DNA from: Cryobacterium zongtaii
GTDB lineage: Bacteria; Actinomycetota; Actinomycetes; Actinomycetales; Microbacteriaceae
Reading direction: 5' to 3'
DNA length: 64,000 nucleotides
Assembly (NCBI RefSeq): GCF_002909375.1
Contig: NZ_PPXD01000001.1
Span: 62,001-126,000 of the forward strand
Positions within the stretch are counted from its first letter, which is position 1; every line of letters begins with the position of its first letter. This document shows positions 36,001-45,745 of the stretch, one piece after another. The notes below the pieces were generated by a model that did not search any database, had not been told where the DNA came from, and saw only the letters and a list, made by a program, of their open reading frames with translations. The position numbers were made by a program, and so were the translations under genes.

Positions 36001-36294
36001 ATGGCGAAGACTGACGAAACGGTCGTCCCCGCCGAGGCTCTCGTGCGCGGCTACCGCAAGACGATGCGTGGTTACGTGACCAGCGACAAGATGGATAAGA
36101 CCATCGTTGTCGAGGTCGAAGACCGCGTGAAGCACCCCCTGTACGGCAAGGTCATCCGCCGTACGTCCAAGCTGAAGGTTCACGACGAGGCGAACACCGC
36201 CGGCGTCGGCGACCTGGTCCTGATCAGCGAAACTCGCCCGCTGAGCGCTACCAAGCGCTTCCGCCTGGTCGAGATTCTCGAGAAGGCCAAGTAA
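36001..36294 (+). CDS. rpsQ: 30S ribosomal protein S17
   Basis: The 97-aa primary binding protein of the 16S 5' domain has [34 protein letters not shown], the classic S17 core, after a 17-residue extension. It ends in LVEILEKAK. rplN follows after a 33-nt gap containing AAGGAG. Confidence 0.97.
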   Translation: MAKTDETVVPAEALVRGYRKTMRGYVTSDKMDKTIVVEVEDRVKHPLYGKVIRRTSKLKVHDEANTAGVGDLVLISETRPLSATKRFRLVEILEKAK

Positions 36295-36327
36295 GCCTCG
36301 CGCTTACTTGATAGAAGGAGTTAGAAA

Positions 36328-36696
36328 GTGCTTCAGCAAGAATCACGACTCAAAGTTGCCGACAACACCGGTGCCAAGGTCCTGTTGACGATCCGCGTTC
36401 TCGGTGGCTCCGGCCGTCGTTACGCCGGACTGGGTGACGTTATCGTCGCCACCGTCAAGGACGCCATCCCGGGCGGCAACGTCAAGAAGGGTGACGTCGT
36501 CAAAGCCGTCATCGTTCGCGTCAAAAAGCAGACCCGTCGTCCAGACGGCTCGTACATCAAGTTCGATGAGAACGCCGCAGTGATCTTGAAGGCTGACGGA
36601 GACCCCCGTGGTACCCGTATCTTCGGACCGGTCGGTCGCGAACTCCGCGACAAGAAGTTCATGAAGATCATTTCGTTGGCACCGGAGGTTATCTAA
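36328..36696 (+). CDS. rplN: 50S ribosomal protein L14
   Basis: The 122-aa protein forms inter-subunit bridges. It starts [28 protein letters not shown], the family N-terminus, and carries [31 protein letters not shown]. The start codon is GTG with AAGGAG upstream. rplX follows after 3 nt. Confidence 0.98.
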   Translation: MLQQESRLKVADNTGAKVLLTIRVLGGSGRRYAGLGDVIVATVKDAIPGGNVKKGDVVKAVIVRVKKQTRRPDGSYIKFDENAAVILKADGDPRGTRIFGPVGRELRDKKFMKIISLAPEVI

Positions 36697-36699
36697 ATC

Positions 36700-37059
36700 A
36701 TGGCCAGAATCAAGAAGGGTGACCTCGTAGAGGTCATCACCGGCCGCACCCAGGCTCGCGGCGGAGACCGTGGCAAGCAGGGTCGTGTGCTCGAGGTACA
36801 GGTCGAGAAGAACCGCGTCCTGATCGAAGGAATCAACTTCGTCAAGAAGCACGTTCGCGTCGGCCAGACCCAGCGCGGCTCCAAGACCGGCGGCATCGAG
36901 ACTGTGGAAGCATCGATTCACGCTTCCAACGTCGCGCTCGTCGACCCGGAGACCAAGAAGCCGACCAAGGTCGGGTTCCGTCTCGAAGAGGTAACGAAGG
37001 ACGGCGTCACCAAGACGGTCCGCGTTCGTTACGCCAAGAAGTCAGGTAAGGACCTCTAA
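36700..37059 (+). CDS. rplX: 50S ribosomal protein L24
   Basis: The 119-aa assembly-initiator protein has a KOW motif ([12 protein letters not shown]...GKQGRVLEV) near the N-terminus and the [22 protein letters not shown] segment. The stop overlaps the rplE ATG, indicating coupling. Confidence 0.97.
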   Translation: MARIKKGDLVEVITGRTQARGGDRGKQGRVLEVQVEKNRVLIEGINFVKKHVRVGQTQRGSKTGGIETVEASIHASNVALVDPETKKPTKVGFRLEEVTKDGVTKTVRVRYAKKSGKDL

Positions 37060-37649
37060 TGACTGACATCGCAACCGAGGGCGCAAAGCCCGTCGTTCTG
37101 CCGCGTCTCAAGCAGAAGTATCGCGAAGAGATCTCCCTGCAGCTCGCCAAGGACCTGGGTTTCACCAACGTCCACCAGGTACCCAACCTGACGAAGATCA
37201 TCGTCAACATGGGTGTCGGCGAAGCAGCACGCGACGGCAAGATCATGGATGGCGCCGTCGCCGACCTCACCAAGATCACCGGCCAGAAGCCGCAGGTCAC
37301 CAAGGCACGCAAGTCCATCGCGCAGTTCAAACTGCGTGAAGGACAGCCCATTGGCACGCACGTCACACTTCGTGGCGACCGCATGTGGGAGTTCCTCGAC
37401 CGGCTGCTCAGCCTCGCCCTGCCCCGTATCCGCGACTTCCGCGGCCTCTCGGACAAGCAGTTCGACGGCGCCGGCAACTACACGTTCGGTCTCACGGAGC
37501 AGGTCATGTTCCACGAGATCGACCAGGACCGGATCGACCGTGTTCGCGGTATGGACATCACTGTTGTGACGACCGCCAAGAACAACGACGAGGGTCGCGC
37601 GCTGCTCAAGGCGCTCGGCTTCCCGTTCAAGACGGCCGAGAACTCCTAA
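37059..37649 (+). CDS. rplE: 50S ribosomal protein L5
   Basis: The 196-aa 5S rRNA-binding protein has [36 protein letters not shown] and [22 protein letters not shown]. In many bacteria rpsN follows directly. Here the next gene is rpsH after a 104-nt gap containing a strong hairpin, so S14 must be encoded elsewhere. Confidence 0.98.
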   Translation: MTDIATEGAKPVVLPRLKQKYREEISLQLAKDLGFTNVHQVPNLTKIIVNMGVGEAARDGKIMDGAVADLTKITGQKPQVTKARKSIAQFKLREGQPIGTHVTLRGDRMWEFLDRLLSLALPRIRDFRGLSDKQFDGAGNYTFGLTEQVMFHEIDQDRIDRVRGMDITVVTTAKNNDEGRALLKALGFPFKTAENS

Positions 37650-37663
37650 ACTAGCTTTACCCC

Positions 37664-37689
37664 GGGGGCCGGACAACCGTTCGGCCCCC
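37664..37689 (+). terminator. Hairpin in the rplE-rpsH gap
   Basis: GGGGGCCG (37664-37671) pairs perfectly with CGGCCCCC (37682-37689) around a 10-nt loop, 14 nt after rplE. No T run follows, so it may attenuate or mark an mRNA processing site at the position where rpsN is usually encoded. Confidence 0.55.
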
Positions 37690-37753
37690 TCCACCACCAC
37701 AGGTCGTCATCCGTGTAACGGGTGCACGAAACCAGGCGAGAAAGGCACCACAA

Positions 37754-38152
37754 ATGACAATGACAGATCCGGTCGCAGATATGCTGACCAGACTGCGCAA
37801 CGCTAACTCGGCGTACCACGACACAGTGTCGATGCCGCACAGCAAGCTCAAGGCGCACATCGCAGACATCCTCAAGGCACAGGGTTACATCTCTGCCTGG
37901 GATGTCAAGGATGCAGAGGTCGGAAAGACCCTCACGCTGAACCTCAAGTTCGGCCCCAACCGCGAGCGTTCCATCGTCGGCATCAAGCGGGTTTCCAAGC
38001 CCGGCCTGCGCGTGTACGCAAAGTCGACTGAGATCCCCACGGTTCTCGGCGGCCTCGGCGTTGCCATCCTGTCCACCTCCAGCGGTCTGCTCACCGACCG
38101 CCAGGCTGAGAAGAAGGGCGTAGGCGGAGAAGTTCTCGCCTACGTGTGGTAG
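37754..38152 (+). CDS. rpsH: 30S ribosomal protein S8
   Basis: The 132-aa 16S central-domain binding protein has [19 protein letters not shown] and the C-terminal [26 protein letters not shown]. Two in-frame ATG codons (37754 and 37760) are possible starts; GAGAAAGG lies upstream. It resumes the spc operon after the rplE gap. Confidence 0.98.
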   Translation: MTMTDPVADMLTRLRNANSAYHDTVSMPHSKLKAHIADILKAQGYISAWDVKDAEVGKTLTLNLKFGPNRERSIVGIKRVSKPGLRVYAKSTEIPTVLGGLGVAILSTSSGLLTDRQAEKKGVGGEVLAYVW

Positions 38153-38158
38153 CCGACA

Positions 38159-38695
38159 ATGTCACGTATTGGAAGACTTCCGATCGAGATCCCCGCGGGT
38201 GTCACGGTCGAAGCTAACGGCCAGGCCGTTAGCGTCAAGGGTCCGAAGGGTGAGCTCGCGCTCACCGTCGCCAACCCCATCGAGGTTCAGGTCACCGATG
38301 GCCAGGTTCTGGTCACCCGTCCCGACGACGAGCGCGCTTCGCGTTCGCTGCACGGACTGACCCGTACCCTGATCGCCAACCAGATCATCGGCGTCACCGT
38401 GGGTTACACCAAGGGACTCGAGATCGTCGGTACCGGTTACCGCGTTGCGCAGAAGGGCACCTCCGTTGAGTTCGCCCTTGGCTTCTCGCACCCGGTCCTC
38501 ATTGAGCCGCCCGTTGGTATCTCCCTGACCGTCGAGGGCGTTAACAAGCTCACGGTCAGCGGTATCGACAAGCAGGCCGTCGGTGAGGTTGCCGCAAACA
38601 TCCGTAAGATTCGCAAGCCTGAGCCCTACAAGGGTAAGGGTGTGCGTTACGCCGGCGAGATTGTTCGCCGCAAGGCCGGAAAGAGTGGTAAGTAA
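38159..38695 (+). CDS. rplF: 50S ribosomal protein L6
   Basis: The 178-aa protein has two L6 repeats: [17 protein letters not shown] at the start, and the C-terminal [20 protein letters not shown] signature. Length is normal. It lies 6 nt after rpsH and 2 nt before rplR. Confidence 0.98.
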   Translation: MSRIGRLPIEIPAGVTVEANGQAVSVKGPKGELALTVANPIEVQVTDGQVLVTRPDDERASRSLHGLTRTLIANQIIGVTVGYTKGLEIVGTGYRVAQKGTSVEFALGFSHPVLIEPPVGISLTVEGVNKLTVSGIDKQAVGEVAANIRKIRKPEPYKGKGVRYAGEIVRRKAGKSGK

Positions 38696-38697
38696 CC

Positions 38698-39069
38698 ATG
38701 GGTCTCGGAACTAGAGGAAAAAGCAAGTCGGCTGCCCGCGGACGCAGGCACGCACGTCTTCGCAAGAAGATCGAGGGGACCGCGCTTCGTCCGCGTCTCG
38801 TCGTCACCCGCTCGGCTCGCCACGTATTCGTGCAGGTCGTTGACGACAGCAAGGGTTTCACCCTCGCGTCGGCGTCGACTCTCGAAACCGGTCTGCGCAC
38901 CTTCGATGGTGACAAGACCGCCAAGGCGCACAAGGTCGGCGAGCTCGTCGCCGAGCGCGCCAAAGCCGCCGGTATCGAAGCCGTCGTATTTGACCGTGGT
39001 GGCAGCAAGTACGCAGGACGCGTCGCAGCCATCGCCGAAGGAGCCCGAAAGGGAGGGTTGGACCTGTGA
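38698..39069 (+). CDS. rplR: 50S ribosomal protein L18
   Basis: The 123-aa 5S rRNA-binding protein has the basic N-terminus ([19 protein letters not shown]), [20 protein letters not shown] and the GG-rich [12 protein letters not shown] segment. The stop overlaps the GTG start of rpsE. Confidence 0.98.
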   Translation: MGLGTRGKSKSAARGRRHARLRKKIEGTALRPRLVVTRSARHVFVQVVDDSKGFTLASASTLETGLRTFDGDKTAKAHKVGELVAERAKAAGIEAVVFDRGGSKYAGRVAAIAEGARKGGLDL

Positions 39070-39779
39070 GCACTGAATCCAGTAGCACCGCAGCAGCGAA
39101 GGAAGCTGACGTCGTCACTGAAGTTCCGGTGGAAACCGCAGCTTCGACTACGCCGCCGCAGAACGAGCCTCGTGAGGCTCGCCGTGGTGGCCGTGAGCGC
39201 AGCCCGAACCGTGAGCGCGGAAGCCGTGACGCCGAGAAGAGCCAGTTCCTCGAGCGCGTCGTCACGATCAACCGTGTTTCCAAGGTCGTCAAGGGTGGTC
39301 GTCGCTTCAGCTTCACCGCTCTGGTCGTCGTCGGAGACGGTAACGGCCTGGTAGGCGTTGGTTACGGTAAGGCCCGCGAGGTCCCGACCGCAATCAGCAA
39401 GGGCGTCGAGGAAGCGAAGAAGAACTTCTTCCGCGTTCCCCGCGTCGGCCTGACCATCCCGCACCCCGTTCAGGGTGAAGCAGCTGCCGGAGTCGTTCTT
39501 CTCCGTCCGGCCGCAGCAGGTACCGGCGTTATCGCCGGTGGCCCGGTGCGCGCCGTACTCGAATGCGCCGGCATCCACGACGTTCTGAGCAAGTCGCTCG
39601 GTTCGTCGAACACCATCAACATCGTGCACGCCACGGTGGAGGCCCTGCACCAGCTCGAAGAGCCTCGTGCAGTCGCGGCTCGCCGTGGCCTTCCCTACGA
39701 AGACGTGGCTCCGGCCCGTTTTCTGCGTGCCGACGCGGCTGCAGCAGCAGCCGCCGCAAGCGCGAAGGCAGGTGCCTAA
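39066..39779 (+). CDS. rpsE: 30S ribosomal protein S5 with N-terminal extension
   Basis: The 237-aa protein has the S5 double-stranded RNA-binding region ([30 protein letters not shown]) starting near residue 61 and the [22 protein letters not shown] core. The first 60 residues are a Ser/Thr/Ala then Arg-rich extension not present in most S5 proteins (about 165 aa), and the end is Ala-rich. The GTG start overlaps rplR; the stop overlaps rpmD. Confidence 0.97.
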   Translation: MSTESSSTAAAKEADVVTEVPVETAASTTPPQNEPREARRGGRERSPNRERGSRDAEKSQFLERVVTINRVSKVVKGGRRFSFTALVVVGDGNGLVGVGYGKAREVPTAISKGVEEAKKNFFRVPRVGLTIPHPVQGEAAAGVVLLRPAAAGTGVIAGGPVRAVLECAGIHDVLSKSLGSSNTINIVHATVEALHQLEEPRAVAARRGLPYEDVAPARFLRADAAAAAAAASAKAGA

Positions 39780-39961
39780 TGGCTCAGCTGAAGATTACGC
39801 AGATCAAGTCCAAAATTAGTGAGAAGCAGAACCAGCGCGACACACTGCGCAGCCTGGGCCTGCGTCGCATTGGCGCCGTCACGATCCGCGAGGACAACTC
39901 GCAGAACCGTGGCTACGTCAACACCGTTGCTCACCTTGTGAAGGTCGAGGAGATTGACTAA
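39779..39961 (+). CDS. rpmD: 50S ribosomal protein L30
   Basis: The 60-aa protein ([20 protein letters not shown]...) has the [11 protein letters not shown] motif of L30 and the normal length. Both ends overlap neighbours (TAATG junctions), giving tight coupling with rpsE and rplO. Confidence 0.97.
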   Translation: MAQLKITQIKSKISEKQNQRDTLRSLGLRRIGAVTIREDNSQNRGYVNTVAHLVKVEEID

Positions 39962-40563
39962 TGGCTGACGAGAAGGAAGCTACCGAGAAGGTAGCAACCA
40001 AGCCCGCCGCTAAGAAGGCCGCCGCCCCCAAGGCGACGACCACGAAGGCTGCTGCAGCCAAGGCCCCGGCCAAGACTGTTGCCGCCAAGAAGGCCGCCGC
40101 GCCGACTGAGCCCACTGAGGTCCGTCCGCAGGTACTGAAGGTGCACCACCTTCGTCCCGCGCCCGGATCGAAGAAGGACAAGCAGCGCGTTGGCCGTGGT
40201 GAAGGATCCAAGGGTAAGACCGCGGGTCGTGGAACCAAGGGCACCAAGGCGCGCTACACCGTGCGTATCGGCTTCGAGGGTGGGCAGATGCCGCTGCACA
40301 TGCGCACCCCGAAGCTGCGCGGGTTCAAGAACCCGTTCCGCGTCGAGTACCAGGTTGTAAACCTGGAGCGCCTCGCCGAGCTGTACCCGACCGGCGGCGA
40401 TGTAACCATCGCTTCACTGGTCGCCAAGGGTGCCGTTCGCGACAACGAGAAGGTCAAGGTTCTCGGCAATGGTGACATTGCGGTTAAGCTGACTGTTGCA
40501 GTCGATAAGGTCTCCCGCTCAGCAGAGCAGAAGATCGTCGCAGCAGGTGGCTCGATCAAGTAG
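39961..40563 (+). CDS. rplO: 50S ribosomal protein L15 with Lys/Ala-rich N-terminal extension
   Basis: The L15 core starts near residue 55 ([36 protein letters not shown]) and continues to the usual end. The first 54 residues are almost only Ala, Lys, Thr and Pro, in KAAAPK-type repeats resembling histone H1-like tails. The protein is 200 aa against about 145 in other bacteria. A long hairpin follows before secY. Confidence 0.96.
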   Translation: MADEKEATEKVATKPAAKKAAAPKATTTKAAAAKAPAKTVAAKKAAAPTEPTEVRPQVLKVHHLRPAPGSKKDKQRVGRGEGSKGKTAGRGTKGTKARYTVRIGFEGGQMPLHMRTPKLRGFKNPFRVEYQVVNLERLAELYPTGGDVTIASLVAKGAVRDNEKVKVLGNGDIAVKLTVAVDKVSRSAEQKIVAAGGSIK

Positions 40564-40582
40564 TAAGACCCGTAGACGAGAT

Positions 40583-40638
40583 CGAGCTTGTCGAGCCTGC
40601 CCAGCGATTAAAGCGCTGGTGCTGACTCGGCAAGCTCG
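40583..40638 (+). terminator. Double hairpin between rplO and secY (palindrome family copy)
   Basis: The outer arms 40583-40595 and 40626-40638 form a 13-bp stem (one G-U pair) with GAGCTTG/CAAGCTC repeat sequence. Inside, CCAGCG (40601-40606) pairs with CGCTGG (40614-40619). TTCTTTG follows. It probably reduces read-through into secY and belongs to the same palindrome family as the other intergenic copies. Confidence 0.65.
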
Positions 40639-40665
40639 TTCTTTGTTACTAACTGGAGGCCTTTT

Positions 40666-41988
40666 TTGTTTAGCGCCATTGCGCGGATATTCCGCACGCC
40701 GGACCTTCGTAAGAAGATCGGGTTCACCCTGGGCATTGTCGCCCTGTTCCGTCTGGGCTCGTTCATCCCCGCCCCGTTCGTGGACTTCGGCAACGTGCAA
40801 GCCTGTCTTGCAGCGAACCAGGGAACGAGCGGCCTCTACGAGCTCGTGAACCTGTTCAGTGGTGGCGCCCTGCTGCAGCTGTCAGTCTTCGCGCTGGGGA
40901 TCATGCCGTACATCACGGCCTCCATCATCGTGCAGCTGCTGCGCGTGGTGATCCCACACTTCGAGACCCTCTACAAGGAGGGTGCGGCGGGCCAGTCCAA
41001 GCTCACGCAGTACACCCGGTACCTCACTATCGCCCTGGGCATCCTGCAGTCGACCACGTTGATCACGGTGGCCCGCAGCGGCGCCCTGTTCGGCACCTCG
41101 GCCTCCTCCGAGTGCTCCCAGCTGCTCACCAACGACGCCTGGTACGCCATCATGCTGATGGTCATCACCATGACCGCCGGTACCGGCGTGATCATGTGGA
41201 TGGGTGAGATGATCACCGAGCGCGGCATCGGCAACGGAATGTCGCTGCTGATCTTCACGTCGATCGCTGCCCAGTTCCCCAACTCGCTGATCTCCATCGC
41301 CCAGCAGAAGGGCATCGAGATCTTCCTGGTCGTCCTCGCGATCGGCCTCGTGGTCGTAGCGGGTGTGGTCTTCGTCGAACAGTCGCAGCGCCGCATCCCG
41401 GTGCAGTACGCCAAGCGCATGGTGGGTCGCCGCACCTACGGCGGCAACAACACCTACATCCCGATCAAGGTGAACATGGCCGGCGTTGTGCCCGTCATCT
41501 TCGCGTCGTCGCTGCTGTACCTGCCGGCCCTGATCGCCCAGTTCAACCAGCCCGCCGCCGGCGAGACGCCGCAGGCCTGGGTCACCTGGGTCACCAACAA
41601 CCTCACACAGGGCAGCCACCCGCTGTACATGGCGTTCTACTTCCTGCTCATCGTGGGCTTCACCTACTTCTACGTCGCGATCACCTTCAACCCCGAAGAG
41701 GTCGCCGACAACATGAAGAAGTACGGCGGCTTCATCCCCGGCATCCGTGCCGGCCGGCCCACCGCCGAGTACCTCGACTACGTGCTCACCCGCGTGACTC
41801 TGCCCGGTGCTCTCTACCTCGGCCTCATCGCGCTGATCCCGCTGATCGCGTTCTCGCTGATCGGCGCCGACCAGAACTTCCCGTTCGGTGGCGCCAGCCT
41901 CCTGATCATCGTCGGCGTCGGCCTGGAGACGGTCAAGCAGATCGACTCCCAGCTGCAACAGCGCCACTACGAAGGGCTCCTGCGATGA
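40666..41988 (+). CDS. secY: Protein translocase channel subunit SecY
   Basis: The 440-aa protein forms the Sec channel and has ten membrane helices and a plug region. It shows [16 protein letters not shown] in helix 2 and [11 protein letters not shown], both family signatures. The start is a rare TTG, supported by GGAGG 6 nt upstream and by the fit of [18 protein letters not shown] to the SecY N-terminus. The end overlaps adk by 4 nt (ATGA). Confidence 0.97.
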   Translation: MFSAIARIFRTPDLRKKIGFTLGIVALFRLGSFIPAPFVDFGNVQACLAANQGTSGLYELVNLFSGGALLQLSVFALGIMPYITASIIVQLLRVVIPHFETLYKEGAAGQSKLTQYTRYLTIALGILQSTTLITVARSGALFGTSASSECSQLLTNDAWYAIMLMVITMTAGTGVIMWMGEMITERGIGNGMSLLIFTSIAAQFPNSLISIAQQKGIEIFLVVLAIGLVVVAGVVFVEQSQRRIPVQYAKRMVGRRTYGGNNTYIPIKVNMAGVVPVIFASSLLYLPALIAQFNQPAAGETPQAWVTWVTNNLTQGSHPLYMAFYFLLIVGFTYFYVAITFNPEEVADNMKKYGGFIPGIRAGRPTAEYLDYVLTRVTLPGALYLGLIALIPLIAFSLIGADQNFPFGGASLLIIVGVGLETVKQIDSQLQQRHYEGLLR

Positions 41989-42599
41989 CCCGTCTTCTCG
42001 TGATCGGACCCCCCGGGGCCGGCAAGGGCACTCAGGCCGTGCGCCTGGCCGAAGCGTTCGGCATTCCCGCCATCTCCACCGGCGACATCTTCCGTCACAA
42101 CGTGAAGACCGAAACCGAGTTGGGCCTGAAGGTCAAGGCGTTCATCGAGGCCGGCAAGTATGTGCCCGACTCCCTGACCAACGAGATCGTCGCCGACCGC
42201 CTTCAGGAGCCGGATGCCCGTGGCGGCTTCCTGCTCGACGGCTACCCGCGCACCACCGACCAGGTGCTCGAGCTCGACCGCCTGCTCGACGCCGAAGGTA
42301 CCTCGCTCGACGCCGTGGTGCAGATCGTCGCGGACACCGACGAGGTCGTCGCCCGGCTGCTCAAGCGGGCCGCCGAGCAGGGCCGCGCGGATGACACCGC
42401 CGAGGTCATCCGGCACCGTCTCGACGTCTACGAAGAGCAGACCGCACCGCTCATCGACCTGTACGACAAGCGCGGCGTCGTGGTCACCATCGACGGCCTC
42501 GGTGCCGTCGACCAGGTCACCGACCGCATCGTGGCCGCGCTGGCCGAACGCGGTCTGCACGCCGTCGGTCCCACCGACGCCGTGGCGGCATCCGTCTAG
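41985..42599 (+). CDS. adk: Adenylate kinase, short-lid type
   Basis: The 204-aa enzyme interconverts AMP, ADP and ATP. It has [14 protein letters not shown] (P-loop, about residues 7-20), the AMP-binding GDIFRHNV and [10 protein letters not shown] motifs, and a short lid without zinc cysteines, as usual in actinomycetes. The ATG overlaps the secY stop. A strong terminator follows. Confidence 0.97.
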   Translation: MTRLLVIGPPGAGKGTQAVRLAEAFGIPAISTGDIFRHNVKTETELGLKVKAFIEAGKYVPDSLTNEIVADRLQEPDARGGFLLDGYPRTTDQVLELDRLLDAEGTSLDAVVQIVADTDEVVARLLKRAAEQGRADDTAEVIRHRLDVYEEQTAPLIDLYDKRGVVVTIDGLGAVDQVTDRIVAALAERGLHAVGPTDAVAASV

Positions 42600-42612
42600 A
42601 TTTGCTGTGATG

Positions 42613-42646
42613 GGGCGTCGGCTTCGGTCGGCGCCCTTTCGTTTTT
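42613..42646 (+). terminator. Intrinsic terminator after adk
   Basis: GGGCGTCGGC (42613-42622) and GTCGGCGCCC (42627-42636) form a 10-bp stem (two wobble pairs) with a TTCG loop, followed by TTTCGTTTTT. It ends the ribosomal/secY/adk transcript. Confidence 0.88.
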
Positions 42647-42685
42647 CACCCGGGCGCTTTCCGGCGCCGGCTCCGCACGACGACT

Positions 42686-42691
42686 TAGTTT
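42686..42691 (+). promoter_or_regulatory. -10 box of a likely leaderless map transcript
   Basis: TAGTTT ends 6 nt before the map ATG (42698). Together with the upstream terminator this suggests that map is transcribed on its own from a start site at its first codon. Confidence 0.45.
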
Positions 42692-42697
42692 GCAGGT

Positions 42698-43534
42698 ATG
42701 ACCGTGGCCCTTCGCCGCTCCATCTACAAGTCCCCGGCGCAGATGCGCCTGATGCTGGCCCCCGGCCTGGCGACCGCTGCGTCGCTCGTGGCGGCGCGGG
42801 AAGCCATGCAGGTGGGAGTCACTACCCTCGAGCTGGATGCCGCCGCTGAGGCGGCCATCGTGGCGCTGGGCGGCCAGCCCAACTTCAAGCTCGAGCAGGG
42901 CTACTTCCACACGGTGTGCGCCTCGGTGAACGACGACGTGGTGCACGGCATCCCCAATGGTCGGGTGCTCGGTGCCGGCGATATCGTGTCAATCGACAGT
43001 GGCGCGATCATCGACGGCTGGAACGGCGACGCGGCATTCACCTTCGTGCTGCCGGACCCGTCGCGGCCCGAGCTCGTCGCCGAGCGCGAGGAACTCTCGC
43101 GGGTGACCGAGCAGTCGCTCTGGCACGGCATCGCCCGCCTGGCCGAGGCGCGGCACCTCAACGAGGTCGGCGAGGCCATCGAGGACTACATCGAATCGCA
43201 AGGCAGCTACGGGATCCTCACCGACTACGTGGGCCACGGCATCGGCAAGTCGATGCACGAGGCACCGCCGGTGTTCAACTACCGGGTGCGCCAGAAGGGC
43301 CCGGACGTGAAGCCCGGCCTGGTCGTGGCGATCGAGCCGATGGTGGTGCTCGGCGACATCGAGACCTTCACCCGCGACGACGACTGGACCGTCGCGACCA
43401 GCGACGGCAAGGCCGCCGCGCACTGGGAGCACAGCGTCGCCGTGCACAAAGACGGCATCTGGGTGCTCACCGCCGAAGACGGCGGTGCGGCGGGCCTGGC
43501 CCAGTTCGGCATCACCCCGACGCCCCTGGCGTAA
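42698..43534 (+). CDS. map: Methionine aminopeptidase, type I
   Basis: The 278-aa enzyme removes initiator Met from nascent proteins. The metal ligands are visible: the two Asp of SIDSGAIIDGWNGDAAFTF, the His of GHGIGKSMHE, the Glu of AIEPMV and the Glu of WEHSVAV. The N-terminal KSPAQMRLMLAPG replaces the usual MRxAG. It lies between an adk terminator and a convergent mtlR, away from infA, which it often adjoins. Confidence 0.96.
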   Translation: MTVALRRSIYKSPAQMRLMLAPGLATAASLVAAREAMQVGVTTLELDAAAEAAIVALGGQPNFKLEQGYFHTVCASVNDDVVHGIPNGRVLGAGDIVSIDSGAIIDGWNGDAAFTFVLPDPSRPELVAEREELSRVTEQSLWHGIARLAEARHLNEVGEAIEDYIESQGSYGILTDYVGHGIGKSMHEAPPVFNYRVRQKGPDVKPGLVVAIEPMVVLGDIETFTRDDDWTVATSDGKAAAHWEHSVAVHKDGIWVLTAEDGGAAGLAQFGITPTPLA

Positions 43535-43557
43535 GCGGCTGTCGCCCGCCCGGCCGC

Positions 43558-43623
43558 AACAGTTGCCTGTGCGGACGATTGCGCCCGGTGTGCCGGGACC
43601 ATTCGTCCGATTTGGGACCAGTT
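43558..43623. repeat. 66-bp dispersed palindromic element, copy A
   Basis: The copy begins AACAGTTGCC and ends ACCAGTT, with a GTGTGCCGGGACCAT core. It matches the copy at 61683-61748 in the same orientation and the copies at 60793 and 61464 in reverse orientation. It lies in the 114-nt gap between the convergent ends of map and mtlR and could serve as a two-way terminator. Confidence 0.8.
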
Positions 43624-43648
43624 GGGTGCGGGAGCGGGATGCGCCGGG

Positions 43649-45580
43649 CTAGGCGTCCATGACGTGGACCAGCTCGTCGATGAAGGACGCGAAGTCGACG
43701 GAGCGTTTGATCAGGCGCTGCACCTCGAGGCGGTCGGAGAAGACCTCCACGAACTGGTCGAAGACCGCCTGGAAGGTGCTGCGGCCGGCGGCACTGAAGG
43801 CGATCAGCGCGACCACGTTCACCCGGTTGTCGCCCCAGTCCATCGGGGCGTCGTTGATCACGATGGCGATCGAGGTCTGCTGGGCGCTCATCGCCATGGC
43901 GTGCGGCACGGCGAGGTTGTCGGTGAACGCGGTGGATGACATCAGCTCCCGCTCGATGGCGCCGTCCACGTAGCTCTGATCGATGATGCCCCGCGCCATC
44001 ATGCGCTCGCCCAGCGCGGTGATCATCGCGGTCTCGTCGGGGGCGTAGAAGTTGCGCGAGAACAAAGACTCGTCGAAGAACTGCAGCAGGTCGTCCTTCA
44101 GTCGCGCGCGCCGGCGCATCCGTCGCACCCGGCTGGCCTGCTGGCGGATGCGGTCGATGTCGTTCTGAGTGAGGAACGGCTGGATCACGATGACCCCGTC
44201 GGCGTGCAACTGCGGGTCGATGGTGGTGAGCACCAGATCGGCGTCGAGAGCGTCCCAGTCCACATCGGAACGGGTGATCACCGCGACGACCTCGAGGTCG
44301 TCGCCGAGCACCCGTTCGATGCGTTCGCGCAGCAGCACGTGCATGTCGTAGTAGTTGGGGCACACTATCGCGCAGGTCACCAGCTCCACCCGGCGCACCT
44401 GCTGCTCGAGATGCGCGCCCACGTGCATGGCGATGTAGGCGATCTCGTCGTCGTTGATCACGATCTGCTCGGCGCGCTGCAGTTGGCTGGCGATGTACAC
44501 GGCCAGCTCGTAGATCAGCGGGTACGAGGTCTTGATCGACCGGGTGAGCGGGTTGCGGGAGTAGGACTTGTCGTGTGCCCGGTTGATCAGGTTGCGCACG
44601 TGCAGGGTCAGCCGCACGATGAAGTCGTCGTCGTCGAGGTCGACGAGGTACTCCCGGCTGGCCCGGTCCACGATGGCGCGCATCATCGCGAGCTCCTCCG
44701 GCCGCACGTAGCTTTCGATGAGGGTCTCGGCCGGCTGGTCGTGGCCGGGGGTGATCACCCGGGTGGTCAGCAGGAACGCCAGATAGGCGAGGTCACCGCT
44801 GCCCAGGCGCACGTCGAAGTGCTTCGTGATCAGGCCGGACAACGAGGTGGCGAGCTCCGACGGCGGTTCGGCGACGGCGGGAGCGGGGGAGAGGTGCTTG
44901 GTGACCCTGTCGATCGCGATGGCCACGTGCAGCAACACGTTGTTGATGCCGTACTCGTTGACGAAATATCCCTGGCCGTCGAGCAGCTCGATGAGGTCGG
45001 TCTTGAACGCGCCCAGGCTGTCGGCGCCGGCCTGCCCGGAGGTGAACTCGCGCTGGATGGTCTCCAGGTCGATCATGCCGCGGGCGCTCTCCTCGCGGAA
45101 CATCCGGCTGAGCAGCCGGCGCCGGTCGGTCTCCGATCCGGTGAGGGTGACCACGCTGCCGTGCCGCACCAGGGTCAGGCCACTGTCGGGCAGCATCAGC
45201 CGCACCCGGGCCAGGTCGGCTTCCACCGTGGAGTCGCTGACGAAGTTCTCGGCGGCCAGCTCGTAGACGTCCAGCCCGTCGGGCGATTCGGTGAGCCGAC
45301 GCACCAGGCTGGACAGCCGTTGCTGCGGGGTGTCCGCGTCCGTTTCGCGCGGCTTGGACCGGTGCTGGGCGGTGAAGCTGGCGAACTCGTCGCGGTTGAG
45401 CCTGTAGCCGGCGGTGCCGGATTCGATGACGGTGAGCGGATGCGCGGCCGCCTTCACCGCCGTGACATAGCTGCGCACACTGCGCGGGGTAACGCCCAGG
45501 CGGTCAGCAAGTTCGCCTGCCGTGATCCAGCTGGATGTCTGGGACAGGAAGTCCAGCATCCGCGTCTGTTTATCACTCAT
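43649..45580 (-). CDS. mtlR: PRD-containing transcriptional activator of the mannitol operon (MtlR type)
   Basis: The protein of about 643 aa has an N-terminal helix-turn-helix (RLGVTPRSVRSYV). PRD1 has a His in VLLHVAIAIDR, and PRD2 has His residues in RLTLHVRNL and AYIAMHVGAHL. An EIIB-like domain has a Cys in AIVCPNYYD, and the C-terminal EIIA-like domain has a His in AVPHAMAM. This is the layout of MtlR-type regulators, whose activity is set by PTS phosphorylation. It is divergent from the PTS genes. The ATG at 45580 has GGAG 9 nt upstream; an ATG at 45595 with a -10 box 7 nt before it is a leaderless alternative. Confidence 0.88.
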   Translation of the reverse strand: MSDKQTRMLDFLSQTSSWITAGELADRLGVTPRSVRSYVTAVKAAAHPLTVIESGTAGYRLNRDEFASFTAQHRSKPRETDADTPQQRLSSLVRRLTESPDGLDVYELAAENFVSDSTVEADLARVRLMLPDSGLTLVRHGSVVTLTGSETDRRRLLSRMFREESARGMIDLETIQREFTSGQAGADSLGAFKTDLIELLDGQGYFVNEYGINNVLLHVAIAIDRVTKHLSPAPAVAEPPSELATSLSGLITKHFDVRLGSGDLAYLAFLLTTRVITPGHDQPAETLIESYVRPEELAMMRAIVDRASREYLVDLDDDDFIVRLTLHVRNLINRAHDKSYSRNPLTRSIKTSYPLIYELAVYIASQLQRAEQIVINDDEIAYIAMHVGAHLEQQVRRVELVTCAIVCPNYYDMHVLLRERIERVLGDDLEVVAVITRSDVDWDALDADLVLTTIDPQLHADGVIVIQPFLTQNDIDRIRQQASRVRRMRRRARLKDDLLQFFDESLFSRNFYAPDETAMITALGERMMARGIIDQSYVDGAIERELMSSTAFTDNLAVPHAMAMSAQQTSIAIVINDAPMDWGDNRVNVVALIAFSAAGRSTFQAVFDQFVEVFSDRLEVQRLIKRSVDFASFIDELVHVMDA

Positions 45581-45602
45581 CGTGCGCAACTCCATCGTCT
45601 CA

Positions 45603-45608
45603 AGAGTA
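45603..45608 (-). promoter_or_regulatory. -10 box for mtlR
   Basis: On the minus strand TACTCT lies 7 nt before the in-frame ATG at 45595, the spacing of a leaderless start. No convincing -35 was found upstream. Confidence 0.4.
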
Positions 45609-45650
45609 GTCAAGCAGAGTGCGAGCCCGGCACGGTAGGACCCCGACGTG

Positions 45651-45669
45651 TTTCCGCACCCTGCGGAAA
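45651..45669. promoter_or_regulatory. Candidate operator in the mtlR-PTS intergenic region
   Basis: TTTCCGCACCCTGCGGAAA is a perfect palindrome with 8-bp arms and a 3-nt centre. It is located between the divergent mtlR and the EIIB-like gene, about 45 nt upstream of the mtlR -10 and about 75 nt before the EIIB-like gene. It is the only strong dyad in the gap and so the best candidate for the MtlR binding site. Confidence 0.55.
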
Positions 45670-45745
45670 AGGGTCTGGTGGCGCCGCAAGTCCGAAGAGA
45701 GGACAGTAAGTGTTGAATTCAAAGATCGATGAAAGGAAAGAATCA

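Noticed and set aside
44204..45709. 501-aa plus-strand open frame opposite mtlR
   Set aside because: The minus strand encodes a clear PRD/EIIB/EIIA regulator there.
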